Positions 45,301 to 50,769 of a stretch of DNA of 50,769 nt are shown piece after piece. The stretch spans positions 1 through 50,769 of the forward strand of contig JANDJZ010000296.1 in the NCBI GenBank assembly GCA_027943245.1. Direction: 5' to 3'. The stretch is from Acanthamoeba sp. SK_2022b. Lineage: Eukaryota > Discosea > Longamoebia > Acanthamoebidae. The notes beneath the pieces were generated by a model. That model made no database searches. It was not told the DNA's origin and was given only the letters and a program-made list of their open reading frames with translations. Every line of letters begins with the position of its first letter. Within the stretch, counting starts at the first letter, position 1. Both the position numbers and the translations under genes were made by a program.

Positions 45301-47015
45301 GAGGTCGCCGGGACTGGATGGCGATGCTCGACGAGCCTGGACCGCCCAAAGGGGTGCGCGGCAGCACCAGCGCCCAGTCGGGGAAGAGCGACATCGGCTC
45401 GACGACCACGACGCCGATGCGCCCAGTCGCGACCGTCGTCAAGCAAGAAACCGGTCGCGCTGCGCCCGTCAAGTCCGAGGCGGTGGAGGAGAAGGAAGAG
45501 GAGCAACCGCTCCCGCACAACAGCGACCAACAGGCCGGTAGATAGCTGCGCGCGATTGAGAGTCTCTCGCTGGTGCTGACCCTCCCTCTTTTCCGCTCTC
45601 CACCGCTCCCAGAAAAGGCGGTGGCGTTCGTGGCGACGTTGCGCGAGCTCTACGAGGAGGTGGTGCCCTGTCTCGACCTGTCGACATGCGTCCATCTGCT
45701 CAAGGTTCGATCTCTCTCCCGACCAACCGAGTTCGTTTTTGCTGATTGATGGCCGTGGCTGCTGCGCTGGCCCGTCGTCGACAAACAGTCGGTGGCGCAC
45801 CAGCCCGCGCACGCAGACCTGACAGCTCGGCTCGCATCGTCAGTTCTGCACAGCCTCGGCGCCAGCGGCTCGACGGTGGTGTTGGAGAGCGAGCAGCTGG
45901 CGCCGTTCCTTCTCGGCCTCACCCGCACGCTCTCCGATGAGGTCCACCGGCTGCGCCTCGAGGTGTCGCATCTGTACCGGCGCGAGACCATCAACAAGCG
46001 CGCGAGCGACCACGCGGGCCAGCGGGAGATCAGGACGGCGCTCGATGCGTGGAAGGCGAAGATGGACACGCTGGCCACGGTCTACCTGATCCTCGAACGC
46101 CTCTTCCGGCCACGCGCGTCGGCGACGGGCACACCCGCCGACGCGAGCCGCTTCGAGCCCTCCCTGCTGGCCTCCTGCGGGGCCTTCTTCGATGCGCCCC
46201 GCGTACGCCGCCTCCCCTGCGCCGAACCGCTCTTTGGGATTGGGGGGGAGGTCGACTGACACGTGGCGTGACGTGGCGTGACGCGACGACAGGCGAGCGC
46301 CGTGGAGGTGCTCGAGTCGCTCTACGCCCACTTCACTAGGCTCTTCACGCAGAGCCACAACTTCTTCCTGGCGGGACTTTGCGTCCGTGTCCTGCTCGCG
46401 CTCACGCGCGGCTTCCCCAAACGCAAGTACATCGCGTTCCCCGTCTACCGCGCCCTCTCGACGGTCTACCCGTCGGCCCACTTCCTGCCCTCCTTCCCGC
46501 GCTCCCTCCTCGCCCTCGACCGTTCGGCGTCGCACCATCCAGGTCCACGCCGCGCCACCCACATCACCTCCCTCTTTCGCGAGCACTGATGATGGCGTTG
46601 CATGCATGCTGACGTCAGCATTCGGCGGTTTTGGTCGACCAGTGAAATGGCTGAGCGGTGGGGCGGTCGAGGAGAGCGATGGGACCCTGCCGTTTTGCGC
46701 CTACCTCTCCTTTCTACTCCGGTCGCTCTCTTCCCTGCTTCCACACGCCAAGGTAGGCCATGCCTCTCTCTCTCTCATGATTATTGTTTGATTAGTTCTG
46801 CGACTGAGCGTTTGCGCGTCCATTCCTCTCATTCCACCCACCGCCAGTATTTCATGTGCGCGCGCGAGATCACGTTCGCACTCATAGACTTCCTGTGCAT
46901 GCGAGAGCTCGAATACCACCACATCTTCGCGGCCATGCACCAACGCAGCGTGCCCACCGTGCGTCCGCTATCCCGATCCACTCTTTCCACCCTTCGCTCA
47001 CACTGTTACATGCGA

Positions 47016-47078
<63 letters not shown>

Positions 47079-48438
47079 GTGTCCGTGCGTGCGTGCGTGC
47101 GTGCGTGCGTTGTCGTCTCGGCTACGTAGTTCTTGGGCGCTATCCTGGCAGGAGTGAGCAGCCACTGCGAGGCGCTGCTGTCGAGTGCTCAAGTGCTGAG
47201 CACTTTGACCGCCGCTCACCACAGCCTCATATTGGACTACCTGTCCCTGCTACGCCGCTTGGTAGCCGCCTACATCGTGGCCCACCGTGCAGGCTACCTC
47301 ATACGGTGCGTCACGGCACACGGCACACGACACAGCGACACAGCGACACTAACTTGGGTGGGGACATGTCACCAGGGTGCAAGTGGTGTTGGCCGCCAGC
47401 AGGAGAGTGTTTGCAGCGCTGGAGAAATGCATGCGGAGCCTGCTGGCTGTTGTTGCCCCGCCGGCCGAGGATGAGGACGAGGAGGAGTCGTCGCCGCGCA
47501 GACCAGCAACGCGGGCTGCGCGCGACGGCGAGGCGCTGTCGTTCCTATCGCAGCTCCTGAGTTATGGCCAGGGCCTGCTCGACGAGGTGCTGGTCATCGA
47601 CCTCAAGTCACTGCGAGTACGACCTTCAATAAGCTTTTCTTTTCTTTTATTACAATTTATTATTTCTTAATTTATTATTATTCTATTTTTAAAGTTTGAT
47701 GCTAACGCGTATGATCGATGTCAGGCGCTCAAGCAGTCGATCGGTTTGAAGGGCGTCGCGGAGAAGATGCGCGTGTTCCTGGGCGATGTGAGGAGCGCGT
47801 GCGGGCCCAGCATCGGCCAGGAGAACACCATACGAGCCCACGACCGATGGCACGTCGACGGAAGCCAACAACACGACAACAAGCGCCGGGACCAGGAGGA
47901 GGAGGAGGAGGAGGAGGTCGACAGTGAGGACGACGACGAGGAGGGAGAGGTGATATTGGGCAGCGAAGACGACGAAGGAACGATGGATGACGACGACGAC
48001 GACGACAACGACGAAGGAACGACGAGCTTTCCCTTCACGCTCCACCGGCGAGGCACGCTGGCCGAGGAGTGGGGCCTGCACGCCGCCGCGGCGGACGACG
48101 CGAACGACTCCTGGCCGGCCATGGGCTTTGACGAGGACCACGACGGGCATGGCGCGTACGACGCCGACGAGGACTCCATCGAAGATGATGATGATGATGA
48201 TGATGATGAGGAGGGGGGCAGCTCCGAGGTCTACGGCGAAGACGAGCTGTGCGACGACGATGATGAGGGAGTCACAGAACGTGGACCGCGCGCCGAGGAG
48301 GGCGACTACGATAACGACGAGTACGATCCGATGTTGGTGGCCCTCGACGAGCCCGCTGGCCCCGCAGCCACCCACGGCGATGGCGGGGACTTCAAGGTCG
48401 TCTTCCACAATAAACGGCGCCCCTCCTCGGGCCATTGA
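42393..48438 (+). CDS. FANCD2: Large nuclear alpha-solenoid protein, probable FANCD2
   Basis: Best read as Fanconi anemia group D2, a DNA-interstrand-crosslink repair clamp. About 18 exons: 42393-42480, 42541-42660, 42731-42789, 42857-42975, 43037-43358, 43420-about 43590, about 43672-43785, about 43881-44055, 44133-44573, 44670-45537, 45613-45704, 45789-46202, 46293-46542, 46619-46752, 46848-46958, 47130-47305, 47376-47616, 47725-48438; about 1,500 aa (animal FANCD2 ~1,450). Helical throughout. Family-like stretches: VFGLPSALRDFAASARHLLN near residue 285, GRLQQLREVLPTYLALLQ near 530, VATLRELYEEVVPCLDLSTC near 860, and a C-terminal run VFAALEKCMRSLLAVV...ALKQSIGLKGVAEKMRVFLG before a highly acidic Asp/Glu tail, as in FANCD2. 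An NLS-like PKKKARTAV and SUMO-consensus sites (LKVE, VKQE, VKSE) lie around 45150-45480. The joins near 43590-43880 are unresolved, and I cannot locate the monoubiquitination-site segment. FANCI or another HEAT-type protein remains possible. Confidence 0.6.
47018..47110. repeat. (GT)n plus (GTGC)n tract in a FANCD2-like intron
   Basis: About 30 GT units (47018-47077) followed by GTGC tetramers (about 47085-47110), ending 20 bases before the next acceptor at 47128-47129. Plus-strand gene, so the transcript reads GT. Confidence 0.95.
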
Positions 48439-48601
48439 CGGTCGTTGGCTCGCCACTGGCCGCAGTCCTGTCACACAAGAGAAGCTTCAGCTGGCCCACG
48501 TGTTGCGTCCATTCCAGATCGTTTGTGCCCAACCGACACACCACGCACACGCCTCCGGCCCTCAAAGTCGAGGCGGTGCAGCAGGGCGGGCGGCAGGTGG
48601 C

Positions 48602-48718
48602 CTATTTCTTGTCGAGCTTGTGGTGCTGCGAGGGCTGCGCAGCGCGAGGGTCCTGCCTCAGCAGGCCGATCGCGTGGGGAAGCACGGGAAGCAGCACGTC
48701 GATGTTCTAGTATAGGCC

Positions 48719-48784
<66 letters not shown>

Positions 48785-49588
48785 TGAATGAGCAACAGCG
48801 CGCAGGCCAACAGAGAGGAAACGCACACCTCCTTCACGGCCTTTGAGCTTCCGGGAAGATTGACGATCAGCGTCTGCTTCCTCATCCCAGCAGCCGGCCG
48901 GCTGCCGTCAATCACACGAGACAAGAAGAGGTAAGACCAGGCGAGCCTCGAGCTCGAGGGCAAGCGTTGGGGGGGGTTCGATACCTGAGCATGGCGTGCG
49001 GGGTGACCTGCAGCGAGGCTGACACCATGGCCACCACCATTCCCGGCGCCTCCCGCTCCAGCACGGCTGTCATCGATAGATCGATTGCGATGAGACACAG
49101 GCAACGGCGCTGGCCACGTCGACAACTGTCGACTGAGTTGGGGGGCGTGTACCCTTGGTGGCCTCGGGCGTGATGTCGCGTGGCGCAAACCCGGTGCCTC
49201 CTGTGGTGAGGATCTTTGCAGCGCGTGACGGGTGAGACATGCAAACACGCGACATGTGAGTAGACGTACAAGGTGCAGCTTCCGCTCGTCGCTCCACTCC
49301 TTCAGCACCCGTTGAATGTCGTCCACTTCGTCTGCAACCACCGCCGTCGCCACAACCTGGACAGAATTTTTTGGGCAAGATTAATCATGATATGATTCTA
49401 ATTGTTTCCCTTCTAATCTAATAAGAATCATAATAACGATAAAGAAATCTAACCTTGGCGTGCTTGAGGTGCTGCTCGATGAGGGAGACTGCTAGGGGAC
49501 CACTTAGATCCTCGGCCTCTCCGTGCGACACTCGATCGCTCACAGTCAACACGCCCACCTCTACTGTCTGCGCGCTCTGTTCGGACAT
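48602..49588 (-). CDS. mogA: Molybdopterin adenylyltransferase (MogA / Cnx1G type)
   Basis: Adenylates molybdopterin before molybdate insertion, the step done by the G domain of plant Cnx1 and animal gephyrin; here it is a stand-alone domain. Exons 49588-49454, 49356-49270, 49213-49153, 49066-48985, 48901-48829, 48706-48602 close in phase: 180 aa, normal for a single MogA domain. Motifs: VEVGVLTVSDRVSHGEAED at the N-terminus (nucleotide-binding start), the signature TTGGTGFAPRDITPEATK, the helix VLEREAPGMVVAMVSASLQV with TPHAMLSRPAAGMR, the loop QTLIVNLPGSSKAVKE, then the C-terminal helix LLPVLPHAIGLLRQ. No MoeA domain adjoins it in the window, so the insertion step must be encoded elsewhere. 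No mitochondrial presequence seen. The last intron (48828-48707) carries a (CA)n repeat. Confidence 0.95.
48720..48781. repeat. (CA)30 microsatellite in the last mogA intron
   Basis: Uninterrupted CA units on the plus strand, just upstream (in the transcript) of the final acceptor at about 48708-48707. Confidence 0.95.
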
Positions 49589-50318
49589 GGCTCACAAACT
49601 GGTAAACCGGTTGCGTTGGCGTTCCCTTCCTCCTTTTCATTCAATTTTCGCTTTGCTTTTGTTTTTCTCACACCGGTGCCCACAGCGGCGTTAACCTTGT
49701 TGGTAGTTTCTTTGTTTTGTTAGGCAAGAGAGATGTGCCTCCGACTTCCCATGCCCACACCCACGGCTACTTGTGGTATACCCAGAGTGAGTTCAGAATA
49801 ATTCGAAGGCCTGCGCGTGCTGGTCTATTACCATATTGATTGCAGAGTGGCCGATCCCGACAAGCGGCGACCGTCTGCCAGTAGCGGTAAAGTAGCTACC
49901 TGCCTGGCCGACAGCCCGGCCACTTGAGCCTCCGCACTTGGCCGTTTATTTTGGTTCTGGCGCCATCTCCGTTTTTTAAACTTGATTTAATATCATTTAA
50001 AATCAACGGCGCTCTGGGTGACTCTGTGCTGCCGGTATCGGCCCTCATCTCCTTCTTGATGTTGCCCAATTCACCGCCCTCTGCCGACACTGTTGGATCA
50101 ACTGTGTTGGCCAGGGAAGGCCTTCGTTAGTATCACCTTCACGGCCGAACAAACACAACATAAACCAGTTACACAACTGTACTTTTGCTCTCTTGGCCTT
50201 GATTGGACCTTAGTCAGAGGCATTTCTAGTCATGCGCTGCCCGCCATCGTGTCCTTGCGTGCTTTCGAATCTTCAGCCCTACACTGATAAAAGGCGCAAC
50301 AGCACAAAAGTTACGGCG
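49589..50318. other. Intergenic stretch at the right, lower GC
   Basis: About 730 bp between divergent genes. A minus-strand frame at 49896-50110 reads protein-like (GELGNIKKEMRADTGSTES) and ends near a CAG|GTAGCT donor, so an upstream or untranslated-region exon is possible, but nothing ties it to a gene. TTTTTTAAA-type AT-rich sequence at 49970-50000. No RNA gene recognised. Confidence 0.4.
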
Positions 50319-50769
50319 ATGTGGCTGGACCCAAGTGAAGCAAAGGAGCGATTAGCCCGTACGCGCCACAACCAACCTACCGACCCACCCAACAATCATC
50401 AACTTACTAGTTCTATGTTGTTTTCTCTGTGCCTAGTCAGATACACTGCGCTGTCACTTTGTAGAGCCGCAGACCGCTTCTGGGTCCTTTCGCTGTGGTT
50501 TTGGGTAACTAAAATCATGAAATGCTCGATCCCACAACCCTCTACAGGAGCAACGCTCAGGTGCAGACTCAGTGACCTAATCAATGAAGTTGGATCCAAT
50601 CACCAGTTTGCTCTGCTCCACTTCGTGGAGCTTTATAAGGTATCTTCTTGCCTAACATTCTTACTGGGATCACTAATGAGCCCAATGTTCAGATACCACC
50701 CAAGTTGAAGTATTGGCCTCAACTTCATCTTGTTCATGATATGGAAATACTGTGTACTTTCGCTTTACC
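50319..50769 (+). CDS. 5' end of an unidentified gene (partial, runs off the window)
   Basis: Three exons join in phase: 50319-50358, 50548-50639 and 50693-beyond the edge, with donors GTACGC and GTATCT and acceptors CTACAG and GTTCAG. The product starts MWLDPSEAKERLARATLRC, continues LSDLINEVGSNHQFALLHFV, and then IPPKLKYWPQLHLVHDME at the edge. I do not recognise the family. The start is the first ATG in the exon; upstream exons cannot be excluded. Confidence 0.5.

Noticed and set aside
44583..45812. 409-codon minus-strand open frame
   Set aside because: Antisense to the largest FANCD2-like exon, which has in-phase splice sites and helical coding character; the minus frame crosses known intron sequence of the plus gene and lacks a recognisable domain.
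49896..50110. Minus-strand protein-like frame upstream of mogA
   Set aside because: Protein-like and close to a donor-like CAGGTAGCT, but mogA is complete without it and I found no second exon to join; kept only as a note in the intergenic entry.
1..50769. tRNA, rRNA, CRISPR arrays, transposase or reverse-transcriptase genes
   Set aside because: Looked for on both strands and none could be supported; the regular repeats are simple sequence in introns, not spaced CRISPR repeats.

Overview
The window reads as nuclear DNA from a GC-rich, intron-dense free-living protist, most likely an Acanthamoeba-like amoebozoan (inference). Coding exons are short to medium. Introns are mostly 50-150 bp, with donors that very often read GTACG(C/T) and acceptors that end in a pyrimidine run plus AG. 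Intergenic gaps are only a few hundred bases. Dinucleotide to hexanucleotide repeats sit in introns. Gene content is eukaryotic: a ROCO protein, a type III PI 4-kinase, a UBLCP1 phosphatase, a TMEM50 homologue and a probable FANCD2. The organism was not identified by any search.

Left part (1-11.8 kb): the last exon of an unidentified plus-strand gene; a SulP anion transporter with an N-terminal presequence-like extension; a lower-GC stretch that holds a poorly resolved minus-strand membrane-protein gene; a complete PGM2-type phosphoglucomutase/phosphopentomutase on the minus strand (13 exons, 611 aa); and a plus-strand membrane-protein fragment whose frame appears broken.

Centre (11.8-37.5 kb), all minus strand: a roughly 10 kb ROCO gene (P/S-rich N-terminus, coiled coils, LRR, Roc GTPase, COR, degenerate kinase-like domain, WD40); a PI4KB-type lipid kinase; a four-CBS-domain AMPK-gamma-like protein whose stop codon overlaps the PI4K start as ATGA; a kinase-fold protein with Asn in place of the catalytic Asp; and a single-pass membrane TolB-propeller/amidohydrolase.

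Right part (37.5-50.8 kb): an SDR oxidoreductase with a good TATA box; a TMEM50-type membrane protein; UBLCP1 (12 exons, 346 aa), divergent from a large nuclear alpha-solenoid gene that best resembles FANCD2; a MogA-type molybdopterin adenylyltransferase (6 exons, 180 aa); and the 5' end of an unidentified gene running off the right edge.

The genes do not form one pathway. Themes that recur are phosphoinositide and GTPase/kinase signalling (ROCO, PI4K, CBS protein, atypical kinase), nuclear maintenance (UBLCP1, FANCD2-like), and metabolic or transport functions of bacterial-like families (SulP, amidohydrolase, SDR, MogA). Exon junctions quoted in the entries were assigned by eye from reading-frame continuity and splice signals. 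Where phases add up over a whole gene they should be close to right, and uncertain joins are named.
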